DNA from: AP-15 sp963775875
Lineage (GTDB): Bacteria > Pseudomonadota > Alphaproteobacteria > ATCC43930 > CGMCC-115725
Direction: 5' to 3'
Assembly: GCA_963775875.1 (NCBI GenBank)
Contig: CAVZKP010000015.1
Location: 248,001 to 312,000 of the forward strand
Length of the DNA: 64,000 nucleotides
How positions within the stretch are numbered: the stretch's first letter is position 1; each line of letters starts with the position of its first letter. Position numbers and translations under genes: made by a program. The notes below the pieces were generated by a model. That model was not told the origin of the DNA. It did not search any database and was given only the letters and a program-made list of their open reading frames with translations. Of this stretch, positions 1-8,619 are shown piece by piece.

Positions 1-1066
1 TGTCCAGCAGATCCTTGCGCCCTCCGAAGACCAGGCCAAGGCGGCCGAAGCGGCGCTCGCCGCGGGCAAGGGATGGAAGGCGATTGCCATGACGATCGCC
101 GGACAAGACCCCGCGACAATCGATCTCGGACTGATGAGCCGCGAGGAGATGCCACAGGCTCTGGCCCAGGTGGCCTTTGCCCTGCCGCTCGACAAACCGA
201 GCGCGCCGGTCAAGTCGCCGCTCGGCTGGCACATTCTGCGCGTCGTCAAAATTGAGCCGCCGAAGACGCAGAGCTTTGACGAGGCCAAGGCCAAATTGCA
301 GGCCGAAATCGCGCACAGCGAGGCCGTCGATCAGCTTTATACCATCGCCAACCACGTTGACGATGCGATCGCCGGCGGCGCCGACATCGACGCGGCCGCC
401 GCTCAATTCGGATTGACGAAGACCGTCGTCGCCGCTGCCGATGAACATGGCCACGGCCGCGACGGCAAACCCGTGGCATTGCCGGTCTCGGCATCCGAGG
501 TGCTGAAGCTGGCCTTTGCCACCGAGGAAGATCGCACCAGCCGAGTCACCCAAAGCTCCGACGGCGCCATTTTCGTGCTGCACATGAGCAAGATCGTGCC
601 GCCGGCGGTCCGGCCGCTAGCCGAGGTCAAGGACCAAGCGATAGCCGGCTGGCAGGCGCAACAACGGCGAGATCTGGTCGCCAAGGAAGCCGAAGCGCTG
701 GCTGCCGCAGTCGAGCCGGGCACAAAACTCTCGGCCGTCGCCGCCGCCAAAGGGCTGAAAGCGACAACCTCGCCGCCGCTGCTGCGGCGAAGCCAAGGCA
801 CCGACGGGGTGCCGCCGGTGTTGGTCGCCAAGCTCTTTGCGGTCAAGCCCGGCACGGTCGTCACCGCCGCCGATGCGGCCGGCTCCTACGTCGCTCAGCT
901 GAGCGCGGTGCAGCAGCCTTCAACGGCTGCAAAGACGGCGACCGCGGTACTGTCGCACGAAATCGACGCTGGCATGCAAGCCGATCTCGCCGAAGAGTTC
1001 ACCCGCGCCTTACGCGCTCATTTCCCGGTCGAGATCCACCACGAAACCCTCGACCGATTGTTCTGA
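1..1066 (+). CDS. PpiD/SurA-like peptidyl-prolyl isomerase, 3' part
   Basis: The reading frame is open from base 2 and enters from outside the window, so the N-terminus, including any membrane anchor, is missing. The first ~80 visible residues match the end of a parvulin domain: a QQILAPSE strand, then a DLGLMSREEMPQ stretch, then the SPLGWHILRV strand that closes parvulin folds. The remaining ~250 residues are Ala/Glu/Lys-rich and helical, like the second half of PpiD, which chaperones proteins leaving the Sec translocon in the periplasm. The gene converges with trpE(G), with 23 bases between stops; a PpiD-like gene beside trpE(G) is common in alphaproteobacteria. The family call is good, but PpiD versus another parvulin cannot be settled without the N-terminus. 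Confidence 0.85.
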   Translation, partial: VQQILAPSEDQAKAAEAALAAGKGWKAIAMTIAGQDPATIDLGLMSREEMPQALAQVAFALPLDKPSAPVKSPLGWHILRVVKIEPPKTQSFDEAKAKLQAEIAHSEAVDQLYTIANHVDDAIAGGADIDAAAAQFGLTKTVVAAADEHGHGRDGKPVALPVSASEVLKLAFATEEDRTSRVTQSSDGAIFVLHMSKIVPPAVRPLAEVKDQAIAGWQAQQRRDLVAKEAEALAAAVEPGTKLSAVAAAKGLKATTSPPLLRRSQGTDGVPPVLVAKLFAVKPGTVVTAADAAGSYVAQLSAVQQPSTAAKTATAVLSHEIDAGMQADLAEEFTRALRAHFPVEIHHETLDRLF

Positions 1067-1089
1067 CCAAGGGCCGGGTCACGTATCGG

Positions 1090-3273
1090 CTATCCGATCC
1101 GGTTTGAGCCCGGCCGTTGCGGCTTGAGGCCCGCCAGCACTGCGGCGATGATCGGCATGCCGATCTCGTCCCGCAAGGTCATCACCGATTCGGGATGAAA
1201 TTGGACCGCCGCGATCGGTAGATTGACATGCTCGATCGCCATGACTACCCCATCCGAGGTCTGTGCGGTGACCGACAAAGCCGCCGGCAGGGTGCTGCGC
1301 CGCGCATGCAGGGAATGGTAGCGGCCAACGGTGAACTCGCCCGGCAGATCGCGCAGCAGCCGACCGCCCAAGACCCGGACGCGTGACGGCTTGCCATGAT
1401 AGGGAACGCCCATCAAATCGAGATCGCCGCCGAAATATTCGACGATCCCTTGCAGCCCGAGACAGACGCCAAAGACCGGCACCGATCGTCCGATCAATAT
1501 ATCGAGTGTCTCGGCCATCGAAAAATCGGCCGGCCGACCCGGTCCTGGCGACAGCACCACCAGATCCGGCGTCCTGCCCTGCCGCAATTCCTCGCGCGCC
1601 AACTCCGGCCGCATCGTCACCACCTCGGCGCCGGTGGTGCGGATGTAATTCGCCAAGGTGTGGACGAACGAATCCTCGTGGTCGACCAGCAACACCCGCA
1701 GGCCCCGGCCAGTCCCCGCCTCGGCGTCGGGCCGGGTCTCCGATGCAGTCGCCGCCTTGCCGCGGATCGCACCGAACATCGCTGACGCCTTGAGCCGGGT
1801 CTCGGCCTCCTCGGCCTGCGGATCGCTGTCGTAGAGCAAAGTGGCGCCGGCGCGAACCTCGGCCACGCCATCCTGCATCCGGATCGTGCGCAGGGTCAGC
1901 CCGGTGTTCATGTTGCCGTCGAAGGTGATGCGTCCGATGGCGCCGCCATACCAGCGCCGCGCCGATCGCTCGTGCTCCTCGATAAAGCGGATCGCCCAGA
2001 GTTTGGGCGCGCCGGTTACGGTTACCGCCCAGGCGTGGCTTAGAAACCCGTCGAGCGCATCGAATTCGGGGCTCAACTCGCCCTCGACGTGGTCGACCGT
2101 GTGGATCAGCCGCGAGTAAAGCTCTATCTGGCGGCGGCCGATCACCCGCACGCTGCCCGGCGTCGATACCCGTGACTTATCGTTGCGGTCGACATCGGTG
2201 CACATCGTCAGCTCGCTCTCATCCTTGGTCGAGTTCAGCAATTCGCGGATGCGCTCGGCGTCCTCGACCGGATCGCGGCCACGCGCGATCGTGCCGCTGA
2301 TCGGGCAAGTCTCGATCCGCCGTCCTTCGACGCGGACATACATCTCGGGCGATGCGGCGACCAGAAACTCGCCCTGGCCTAGATTGATCAGCGCGCCGTA
2401 AGGCGCCGGGTTTGCCTGGCGCAGCCGTTGGAAGACGGCGCTCGGCGGGTCGGCGCAACGATCGGCAAAGAGCTGGCCGACGACGACCTCGAACAGGTCG
2501 CCGCGAAGGAAAGCCTCCTTGGCGCGCTCGACCAGGGCGGCGTACTCGCCCGGACCGTGGTCGCTTTCGTTCGGCCTTGCTGCCGGCATATGGTCGAGGC
2601 GGTACGGCGCCGCCGGGGTCGCCCGCGTCAGCCCCACCGTCGACACCCCATCTACCGCGAATTCGTAACGGTGCGTCGCGGCGATCTGGCGCATATGATC
2701 GACGACCAGGATCTCGTCCGGCAGATAGAGCACCAGGTCACGCTGCTCTTCCGGGCGCGGCAGCCTCAGCCGCATCGGCTCGAACTGAAATACCAGATCG
2801 TAGCCAAAGGCTCCGTACAGACCGAGATGCTGATCCTCCGGGCTGCCGAACAGATCGATCAGCACGCGCAGCACCGAGAAGACCGAGGGCTGCCGGCTGC
2901 GCATCTCCTCGGGGAAATGCTCCGTGGTCTCGGAGATTTCGCCGCGAATGCCGTCATCGCCGATCTGCCAGAGACTTAACGCCGGCAGCCCGGAAAGAGC
3001 CCGGGCGACCGCCGGCAGCAGCACCCGGCCCCGTGGATTCAGCGCATCGACCGAAAAGCTACGTCCGCGCGCGGTGAAACACAGCGGCGGATCGACAAAC
3101 CCCATGTCCCAGCGCGTATAGCGTCCGGGAAATTCGAAGCTCGACGAAAACAAGACGCCGCGGCGATGGTCGAGCGCCTCGGCCAGCGCATTGTCGGCCG
3201 GCTGGTAGAGGGCCTCGTGGATCTCGCGGCTCACCCCGATGCCGCCCTTGGTGGTGTAATTGCCGATCTGCAT
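1090..3273 (-). CDS. trpE(G): Anthranilate synthase, fused TrpE-TrpG
   Basis: This 727-residue enzyme converts chorismate and glutamine to anthranilate, the first step of tryptophan synthesis. Residues ~1-500 are the chorismate-binding TrpE part, with TCPISGTIARG and DRNDKSRV. Residues ~530-727 are the glutamine amidotransferase, with the nucleophile Cys in FGVCLGLQG and the His-Glu pair in VQFHPES. The fused form is typical of alphaproteobacteria such as Rhizobium and Azospirillum. The ATG at 3273 was chosen because AGGAGGT lies five bases upstream; an in-frame start at 3327 has no such site and would overlap the attenuator. The gene stands apart from trpD and trpC, which are transcribed divergently from 4982. 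Regulation is very likely by the trpL attenuator just upstream. Confidence 0.96.
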   Translation of the reverse strand: MQIGNYTTKGGIGVSREIHEALYQPADNALAEALDHRRGVLFSSSFEFPGRYTRWDMGFVDPPLCFTARGRSFSVDALNPRGRVLLPAVARALSGLPALSLWQIGDDGIRGEISETTEHFPEEMRSRQPSVFSVLRVLIDLFGSPEDQHLGLYGAFGYDLVFQFEPMRLRLPRPEEQRDLVLYLPDEILVVDHMRQIAATHRYEFAVDGVSTVGLTRATPAAPYRLDHMPAARPNESDHGPGEYAALVERAKEAFLRGDLFEVVVGQLFADRCADPPSAVFQRLRQANPAPYGALINLGQGEFLVAASPEMYVRVEGRRIETCPISGTIARGRDPVEDAERIRELLNSTKDESELTMCTDVDRNDKSRVSTPGSVRVIGRRQIELYSRLIHTVDHVEGELSPEFDALDGFLSHAWAVTVTGAPKLWAIRFIEEHERSARRWYGGAIGRITFDGNMNTGLTLRTIRMQDGVAEVRAGATLLYDSDPQAEEAETRLKASAMFGAIRGKAATASETRPDAEAGTGRGLRVLLVDHEDSFVHTLANYIRTTGAEVVTMRPELAREELRQGRTPDLVVLSPGPGRPADFSMAETLDILIGRSVPVFGVCLGLQGIVEYFGGDLDLMGVPYHGKPSRVRVLGGRLLRDLPGEFTVGRYHSLHARRSTLPAALSVTAQTSDGVVMAIEHVNLPIAAVQFHPESVMTLRDEIGMPIIAAVLAGLKPQRPGSNRIG

Positions 3274-3335
3274 AAGGACCTCCTCTGCGCCGGGTCGCCT
3301 CGGGAGATCCGGGGAGGTTCGCCTCAAGAACTCGA

Positions 3336-3364
3336 AAGGCCGCCCGGAGCTTCGAAGCGGCCTT
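3336..3364 (-). terminator. trp attenuator terminator hairpin
   Basis: Read on the minus strand, AAGGCCGC and GCGGCCTT can form an 8-bp stem around a 13-base loop, followed by a T-rich run (TTTCGAGTTCTT). It lies between the trpL stop and the trpE(G) ribosome-binding site. An upstream GCGGC (3387-3391) could pair with the 5' arm to give the competing antiterminator expected when ribosomes stall at the Trp codons. The fold is inferred by eye. Confidence 0.75.
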
Positions 3365-3395
3365 ATCGGAAAACGTCAATCGACAGCCGCCCGTA

Positions 3396-3443
3396 TCAGA
3401 CGAGCCACCGCCAAGCTGCTGCAGTATACGCGACGCGAACCAT
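3396..3443 (-). CDS. trpL: trp leader peptide TrpL
   Basis: A 15-codon frame reads MVRVAYTAAAWRWLV and stops with TGA. Two Trp codons at positions 11 and 13 sit close to the stop, as in attenuation leader peptides that sense charged tRNA-Trp. It lies 122 bases upstream of the trpE(G) start, on the same strand, with a terminator hairpin between. There is no convincing Shine-Dalgarno sequence, and a promoter places the likely transcription start on the A of the ATG, so the mRNA is probably leaderless. Leaderless trpL is known in Sinorhizobium, where the attenuated transcript and the peptide also act in trans. That trans role here is only an inference. Confidence 0.82.
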   Translation of the reverse strand: MVRVAYTAAAWRWLV

Positions 3444-3449
3444 GCGCGC

Positions 3450-3478
3450 ACCTTACCAGCGCGTCGTTGATGCGGCAA
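3450..3478 (-). promoter_or_regulatory. Promoter of trpL-trpE(G)
   Basis: On the minus strand TTGCCG is followed by 17 bases and TAAGGT; six bases later comes the A of the trpL start codon. The spacing fits a housekeeping sigma-70 promoter whose start point is the first base of the leader ORF. The -10 match is moderate, so the positional coincidence is the main support. Confidence 0.6.
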
Positions 3479-3596
3479 CAGATTGTCGCCCGATCGCTCG
3501 CGCTCCCCCTCGGGTCGGGTCCGCGTGTGACTTTCTCTCTCTCCCCTTGCTGGCCGGCACAGGGTTGGCGCGAGCGGCGAACGTCGATCGCGATAG

Positions 3597-4850
3597 TCAG
3601 CGGCCGCCCCCCGCTTCCGCTGCCATACGGTGGCGCACCACCGTGCTGACCGGGACCAGGACCAGACCCTTCCCCGCCAAACTCGGCAGCCAGGCGCGCA
3701 GCGCCGCGAGGGTCGTATCGTGCGCATGCCCGATCGCGATGGCGCTGCCGCGGCGGCGGGCCACCACCTCGACCAGCGCCAGCTGGCGGGCGATCGCCGC
3801 CGGAGCGAGGTCGTCGTCGAGAAAAACATCGCGGCCGGCATATGGCACCCCATCCATCGCCGCAAGGCGAATGCCAGCGCTCTTTGCCGTCGTGCGCGAA
3901 TCGAGAAACAGCAGGCCGCGGGCGCGCAATTCGTCGATGACCGGCGCCATCCCTGCCGCGTCGGCAGTAAATCTGCTGCCCATATGGTTGTTGATCCCGA
4001 CATAGGCGCCAAAGCGGCCGAGTCCCCAGCGCAGCCGGTCGAGAATCTCTTCGCGCGACAGCGAGGTATAGAGCGCATGCGGGCCGGGGTCCTCATGCCG
4101 GTCGACCGCTTCCATCGGCACGTGCAGCAACAGCTCGTGGCCGGCCCGGCGCGCCATCTCGGTCTGCTGCGGCAGATCGTCGGCGTAGGTCATGAACGAC
4201 ATCGTGACTGGCCCCGGTAGCCGGATCGCCTCGGCGGTCCGCACCCGGTCGAGGCCGAGATCGTCGAGCACGATGGCGACCAGCGGCCGATTGCCGCTCG
4301 GCGGCGCCGGCACCGCAAACCGCAGCCATGCCGGCTCTGCATGCGACGGTGCGGGCAAAGGCGGCGGCAGTCGCAGTGCCGCCTCCTTCACCTGACCAGA
4401 CCGTGCCGAAGTCTTCCCCGACGCGACGCCTGGTCGGGCCGTCGGCGCGGCGCGAGCCGGGGTTGGAGCGGCCTGAGCCGTGACCACCCGCGATGCCTCC
4501 GTCTTCGGCGCCTCTGTTTCGCGAAGAGCCGGGAGCGTCGCGACGAATAACCCGCCGCCGACCAGCGCCATCAGAAACAACAGCCCGACCGGGGAATGCC
4601 TGCTGCGCAGCCGCCGCCAGACCCGCCCGAGCCGACGCTGCCCTGCCTTTGCCAACCGGACGATCCGGCGAGCCCGCACCGCCACCCTCAGCCGTATCGG
4701 CCACAGTTGACGGGCCGGCGCGCGATCGGGCCGATATCGACGTGCATCGCCGGGTTCGCCTTCATGGGACCCGGCATAACCGGATTTTTCTCCCGATGTC
4801 GAGCCCGGGTTGCGATACAGCTGTGCCCCGAACCTTGCCCGGCTGCCCAT
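3597..4850 (-). CDS. Divergent polysaccharide deacetylase family protein (DUF610/YibQ-like)
   Basis: The ~220-residue C-terminal domain begins with VAIVLDDLGLD and contains LLLHVPMEA, GINNHMGSRFT and LLFLDSRTT, the signature of the divergent polysaccharide deacetylase family. These adopt the NodB-like barrel but lack a proven substrate; in many proteobacteria the gene neighbours cell-wall hydrolase regulators. A single membrane segment (GLLFLMALVGGGLFVATL, around residue 95) followed by an Ala/Pro-rich linker places the catalytic domain in the periplasm. The first ~60 residues are Arg-rich and poorly family-like, so the true start may be an internal GTG nearer the membrane segment. The gene is divergent from trpD, 131 bases apart. 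The biochemical function is unknown. Confidence 0.85.
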   Translation of the reverse strand: MGSRARFGAQLYRNPGSTSGEKSGYAGSHEGEPGDARRYRPDRAPARQLWPIRLRVAVRARRIVRLAKAGQRRLGRVWRRLRSRHSPVGLLFLMALVGGGLFVATLPALRETEAPKTEASRVVTAQAAPTPARAAPTARPGVASGKTSARSGQVKEAALRLPPPLPAPSHAEPAWLRFAVPAPPSGNRPLVAIVLDDLGLDRVRTAEAIRLPGPVTMSFMTYADDLPQQTEMARRAGHELLLHVPMEAVDRHEDPGPHALYTSLSREEILDRLRWGLGRFGAYVGINNHMGSRFTADAAGMAPVIDELRARGLLFLDSRTTAKSAGIRLAAMDGVPYAGRDVFLDDDLAPAAIARQLALVEVVARRRGSAIAIGHAHDTTLAALRAWLPSLAGKGLVLVPVSTVVRHRMAAEAGGGR

Positions 4851-4981
4851 TCGGCGGCGGTCGGGACGCTACATTCCATCCGGCGACACAGGCTGATATA
4901 GAGAGTGCCGTTGGAAGTGAGCCTTGGAATGGCGTTGCGAAATTTTGATTTTCTCCGCTCGGCGATGGCGGAAAGTGCCCC

Positions 4982-6031
4982 ATGAATGCCGCCGTCGGCG
5001 ATCTCAAATCGCTGCTCGCGGTGGTCGCCCAGGGCCGCAGCCTGAGCGAGGGCGAGGCCGCGGCGGCGTTCGACATCATCATGAGCGGTGACGCCACGCC
5101 GTCGCAGATGGGCGCCTTTCTGATGGCGCTGCGGGTGCGCGGCGAAACCGTCGACGAGATCGCCGGCGCGGCGCGGATCATGCGGGCAAAGGCGGTTCCA
5201 ATCGATGCACCCCGCGGGACGATCGACACCTGCGGCACCGGCGGCGATTCGTCGGGCAGCTTCAACATCTCGACCGCGAGCGCCTTGGTGGTTGCTGGCT
5301 GTGGCGTGCCGGTCGCCAAGCACGGCAATCGGGCGCTGTCGTCGAAATCCGGTTCGGCCGATGTGCTGACCGCGCTCGGCGTCAACATCGACGCCGATCT
5401 GTCCATCGTGCGGACCTGTCTGTGGGAGATCGGCATAGGCTTTCTGATGGCGCCGCGCCATCACAGCGCCACCCGCCATGTGGCGCCAACTCGGGTCGAG
5501 CTCGGGACCCGGACAATCTTCAACCTGTTGGGGCCGCTGTCGAATCCAGCCCATGCGCGCCGCCAGCTGGTTGGCGTGTTCGCCCCCGAATGGGTGCGGC
5601 CGATGGCCGAGGTGCTAGGCCGCCTCGGTGGCGAGCGCGCCTGGGTCGTTCATGGCGACGGGCTCGACGAGCTGACCACCGCCGGCCCGACGACGGTCGC
5701 CGCCCTCGATAACGGCAAGGTCGAGACTTTCGAAATCGTCGCCGGGGATGTTGGGCTGCCATCTGCGCGGCTCGAAGATCTGCGCGGCGGCGAACCCGCG
5801 CACAACGCCCGGCTGATGCGCGACCTGCTCGCCGGCTCCGGCGGCCCGCTGCGCGATGTCGTGCTGCTCAACTGTGCAGCCGCCCTGCTGATCGCCGGCC
5901 GTTCCGGGGATCTCGCCGCTGGCGTTGAGCTCGCTGCGCGATCGATCGATTCCGGCGCGGCTCGTCGCGTGCTCGACGAGCTCGTCGCGCGCACCAACCT
6001 GCCGGCTGAGACTGCGGAGACGAAGCGATGA
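4982..6031 (+). CDS. trpD: Anthranilate phosphoribosyltransferase
   Basis: This 349-residue enzyme transfers the phosphoribosyl group of PRPP to anthranilate, the second step of tryptophan synthesis. GTGGDSSGSFNIST (PRPP/Mg loop), KHGNRALSSKSGSADVL and the anthranilate-site region around APRHHSATRHVAPTR are all present, and the length is normal. It overlaps the next gene by four bases (ATGA at 6028-6031), indicating coupled translation with the trpC-moaC product. It heads the trpD, trpC-moaC, moeA, lexA run that is conserved as separate genes in many alphaproteobacteria. Confidence 0.97.
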   Translation: MNAAVGDLKSLLAVVAQGRSLSEGEAAAAFDIIMSGDATPSQMGAFLMALRVRGETVDEIAGAARIMRAKAVPIDAPRGTIDTCGTGGDSSGSFNISTASALVVAGCGVPVAKHGNRALSSKSGSADVLTALGVNIDADLSIVRTCLWEIGIGFLMAPRHHSATRHVAPTRVELGTRTIFNLLGPLSNPAHARRQLVGVFAPEWVRPMAEVLGRLGGERAWVVHGDGLDELTTAGPTTVAALDNGKVETFEIVAGDVGLPSARLEDLRGGEPAHNARLMRDLLAGSGGPLRDVVLLNCAAALLIAGRSGDLAAGVELAARSIDSGAARRVLDELVARTNLPAETAETKR

Positions 6032-7293
6032 GCGATGTGCTCGACCGCATTTGCGCCGAAAAGCGCGCCCATATCGCCCGCGCCAAGGCGGCGGTGTCGG
6101 AAGCGGCGCTATTCGCCGATCTCGGCACGGCGCCGCCGCTGCGCCCGTTCGCGGCGGCGCTGGAGCAGCATCTCGCCGGGGGCCGCTACGGCCTGATCGC
6201 GGAGATCAAAAAAGCCTCGCCGAGCGCCGGGCTGATCCGCCCCGATTTCGATCCGGCGATCCTGGCGCTCGCCTATCAGGCGGGTGGCGCCTCATGTCTT
6301 TCGGTGCTGACCGATATCCCTTATTTCCAAGGCAGCGACCGCGATTTGGGCTCCGCGCGCCAGGCGGTCGTCCTGCCAGTGCTGCGCAAGGATTTCATTC
6401 TCGACCCATATCAAATTCTCGAAAGCCGCCTGATCGGGGCCGATTGCATCCTGCTGATCCTGGCAGCGCTGTCCGACCGGTTGGCCGAGGAACTGGCGGC
6501 AGCGGCTGCCGAACTCGGCCTTGACGTGCTGGCGGAAGTGCACGACGCCGCTGAACTCGACCGGGCATTGCGTCTCGGGGTGAGGTTGATCGGCATCAAC
6601 AACCGCAATCTCAAGTCGCTGACGGTCGATCTCAAGATAACGGAACAGCTATCACCGTTAGTGCCGTCCGACCGCATCGTCGTCGCCGAAAGCGGCATTC
6701 GCGGTCCCGACGATCTCGACCGCCTGGCCGCGGCTGGTGCGCGCGCGTTTCTCGTCGGCGAAACCCTGATGCGCCAGGCCGATGTCACGGCGGCCACGCG
6801 AAATCTGCTCCGGCTCCCCGAATTCACCCATCTCGATGCCCAGGGACGCGCCCGGATGGTTGACATTTCCGCCAAGGGGGAGACCGAGCGGGTCGCGGTC
6901 GCCGGGGCCCGTGTCGTGATGCGGCCGCAGACGCTCGAACGCATCCGGGCCGGTGATGTCACCAAGGGCGATGTGCTGGCGGTCGCCCGCCTCGCCGGCA
7001 TCATGGCGGCAAAACGCACCGCCGAACTGATCCCGTTGTGCCATCTGCTGGCGCTGACTTCGGTCGAGGTCGAGTTCGCCTGCGTCGCCGAGCGCAGCGC
7101 CGTCGAGATCACCGCCACCTGCCGCCTGCGCGGCCGCACCGGGGTCGAAATGGAGGCTCTGACCGCGGCCGGCGTTGCGGCGCTGACGATCTACGACATG
7201 TGCAAAGCGGTTGATCGCGGCATGGTCGTCACCGACCTTCGCTTGTTGAAGAAAGCCGGCGGAAAATCAGGAAACTGGGAGGCGACGGCGTGA
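6028..7293 (+). CDS. trpC-moaC: Indole-3-glycerol phosphate synthase fused to MoaC
   Basis: One uninterrupted 421-residue frame carries two enzymes. Residues 1-262 are TrpC (closing the indole ring of indole-3-glycerol phosphate), with EIKKASPSAG, LRKDFILDPYQ, EVHDA, GINNRNL and ESGI in order. Residues ~265-421 are MoaC (cyclic pyranopterin monophosphate synthase, the second molybdenum-cofactor step), with MVDISAKGETER, AAKRTAELIPLCH, GRTGVEMEAL and the catalytic IYDMCKAV. The junction at 6811-6822 (LLR-LPEFTHL) has no stop, no start codon and no linker. MoaC keeps its catalytic Asp and Lys, though the usual LCHPL reads LCHLL. The genes are normally adjacent, so loss of the boundary would fuse them. 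The stop overlaps the moeA GTG. Confidence 0.93.
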   Translation: MSDVLDRICAEKRAHIARAKAAVSEAALFADLGTAPPLRPFAAALEQHLAGGRYGLIAEIKKASPSAGLIRPDFDPAILALAYQAGGASCLSVLTDIPYFQGSDRDLGSARQAVVLPVLRKDFILDPYQILESRLIGADCILLILAALSDRLAEELAAAAAELGLDVLAEVHDAAELDRALRLGVRLIGINNRNLKSLTVDLKITEQLSPLVPSDRIVVAESGIRGPDDLDRLAAAGARAFLVGETLMRQADVTAATRNLLRLPEFTHLDAQGRARMVDISAKGETERVAVAGARVVMRPQTLERIRAGDVTKGDVLAVARLAGIMAAKRTAELIPLCHLLALTSVEVEFACVAERSAVEITATCRLRGRTGVEMEALTAAGVAALTIYDMCKAVDRGMVVTDLRLLKKAGGKSGNWEATA

Positions 7294-8504
7294 TTTCGGT
7301 TGAAGAAGCCCTGGGGCGCTTGCTGGCGCTGGTCGAGGCCCTGCCGCCCGAGCAGATTTCGCTCGCCGACGGGCTCGGCCGGGTGCTCGCCGAAGAGGTC
7401 GCGGCACGCCGCACCCAGCCGCCATTTGCGGTCTCGGCGATGGATGGCTATGCCGTGCGCGGCGATGATCTGACCCAGATACCGGTCGGACTGCGCATCG
7501 TCGCTGAGGTTCCGGCCGGCGCCGGGTTTGGCGGCCTGGTCGGCCCAGGCGAGGCCGCGCGCATCTTTACCGGAGCGCCGATGCCGGCCGGGACCGATAC
7601 GATCGTGATCCAGGAGGACACCGAGCGCCTGGGCGATCAGGTCCGCGTGCTCGAAGCGGCGCCGCTCGGGCGCTATGTACGGCGCAAGGGTCTCGATTTT
7701 GGCGCCGGGGACGTGCTGGTACGTCCCGGCCGGCGGCTCGGCGCGCGCGACATCGGCCTGTTGGCAGCGATGAACCGGCCGTGGCTGTTTGTCCATCGCC
7801 GGCCGCGCATCGGCATCCTGTCGACCGGCGACGAGATCGTCATGCCGGGCGATCCGATCGGACCGCACCAGATCGTCAGCTCGAACAGCCTGGCGCTCGC
7901 CGCCCTGGTGACCGCCTGCGGCGGGATCGCCATATCGGTCGGCAACGCCCCGGACGATCCCGAGGCACTGCGCCGCGTCGCCGCCGCGACCAGCGGCGTC
8001 GATTTGCTGGTCACGACCGGCGGGGTTTCGGTCGGCGAGCACGATCTGGTGCGCGAGGCATTGGCTGCCGACGGGTTCGATCTCGATTTCTGGCAGATCG
8101 CGATGCGGCCGGGAAAGCCGCTGATGGTCGGGCGTTATCACGGCACGCCGATGCTCGGCCTGCCCGGCAATCCGGTGTCGACGTTCATCTGCGCGCTGCT
8201 GTTCCTCAAGCCCGCGATCGAGCGGCTGAGCGGCCTGTCGCCGGCGCCAGAACCGGTCGCTACCGCGCGGCTCGGCTCGGCTCTGGCGGCGAACGACCGG
8301 CGGCAGGATTATCTACGCGCTCGGTTCGCCCGCGCCGCCGACGGCAGCGAGGAGGTGTTTGCGTTCGAAATCCAGGACAGTTCGATGATGCGGCTGCTCT
8401 CCGCTGCCGACTGTCTGATCCTGCGGCCGCCGCACGCCCCCGCCGCCGCGGCCGGCAGCGCCGTGCCGATCATCCGCTTCCCGACCGGCGCCTCGCCGAT
8501 CTGA
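7290..8504 (+). CDS. moeA: Molybdopterin molybdenumtransferase MoeA
   Basis: MoeA inserts molybdate into adenylylated molybdopterin, the last common step of molybdenum-cofactor synthesis. The 404-residue protein has the N-terminal SAMDGYAVRGDD motif, PAGTDTIVIQED, GILSTGDEIV, TTGGVSVGEHD and the closing GLPGNPVS loop, and its length is normal. Translation starts at a GTG that overlaps the upstream TGA (GTGA), so it is likely coupled to the TrpC-MoaC protein. Pairing MoaC and MoeA in one operon fits successive roles in one pathway. The next gene, lexA, has its own promoter. Confidence 0.96.
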   Translation: MISVEEALGRLLALVEALPPEQISLADGLGRVLAEEVAARRTQPPFAVSAMDGYAVRGDDLTQIPVGLRIVAEVPAGAGFGGLVGPGEAARIFTGAPMPAGTDTIVIQEDTERLGDQVRVLEAAPLGRYVRRKGLDFGAGDVLVRPGRRLGARDIGLLAAMNRPWLFVHRRPRIGILSTGDEIVMPGDPIGPHQIVSSNSLALAALVTACGGIAISVGNAPDDPEALRRVAAATSGVDLLVTTGGVSVGEHDLVREALAADGFDLDFWQIAMRPGKPLMVGRYHGTPMLGLPGNPVSTFICALLFLKPAIERLSGLSPAPEPVATARLGSALAANDRRQDYLRARFARAADGSEEVFAFEIQDSSMMRLLSAADCLILRPPHAPAAAAGSAVPIIRFPTGASPI

Positions 8505-8543
8505 TTGGTGGCCCGCGCCCGAATTTTGAACCTCCCGCGGTAC

Positions 8544-8572
8544 TTGACGCGCCGTGCGAACTAAAGTAGAAC
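8544..8572 (+). promoter_or_regulatory. lexA promoter with LexA (SOS) box
   Basis: TTGACG (8544-8549), a 17-base spacer and TAGAAC (8567-8572) form a promoter 48 bases before lexA. GAAC-N7-GAAC at 8558-8572 is the inverted form of the alphaproteobacterial SOS box GTTC-N7-GTTC, and it covers the spacer end and the -10. LexA bound here would block its own promoter, the expected autorepression. Confidence 0.85.
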
Positions 8573-8619
8573 GAACTGAGCGTTTAGGATTCGTTCTACA
8601 CTGCCCAAATGGGGGTTTT

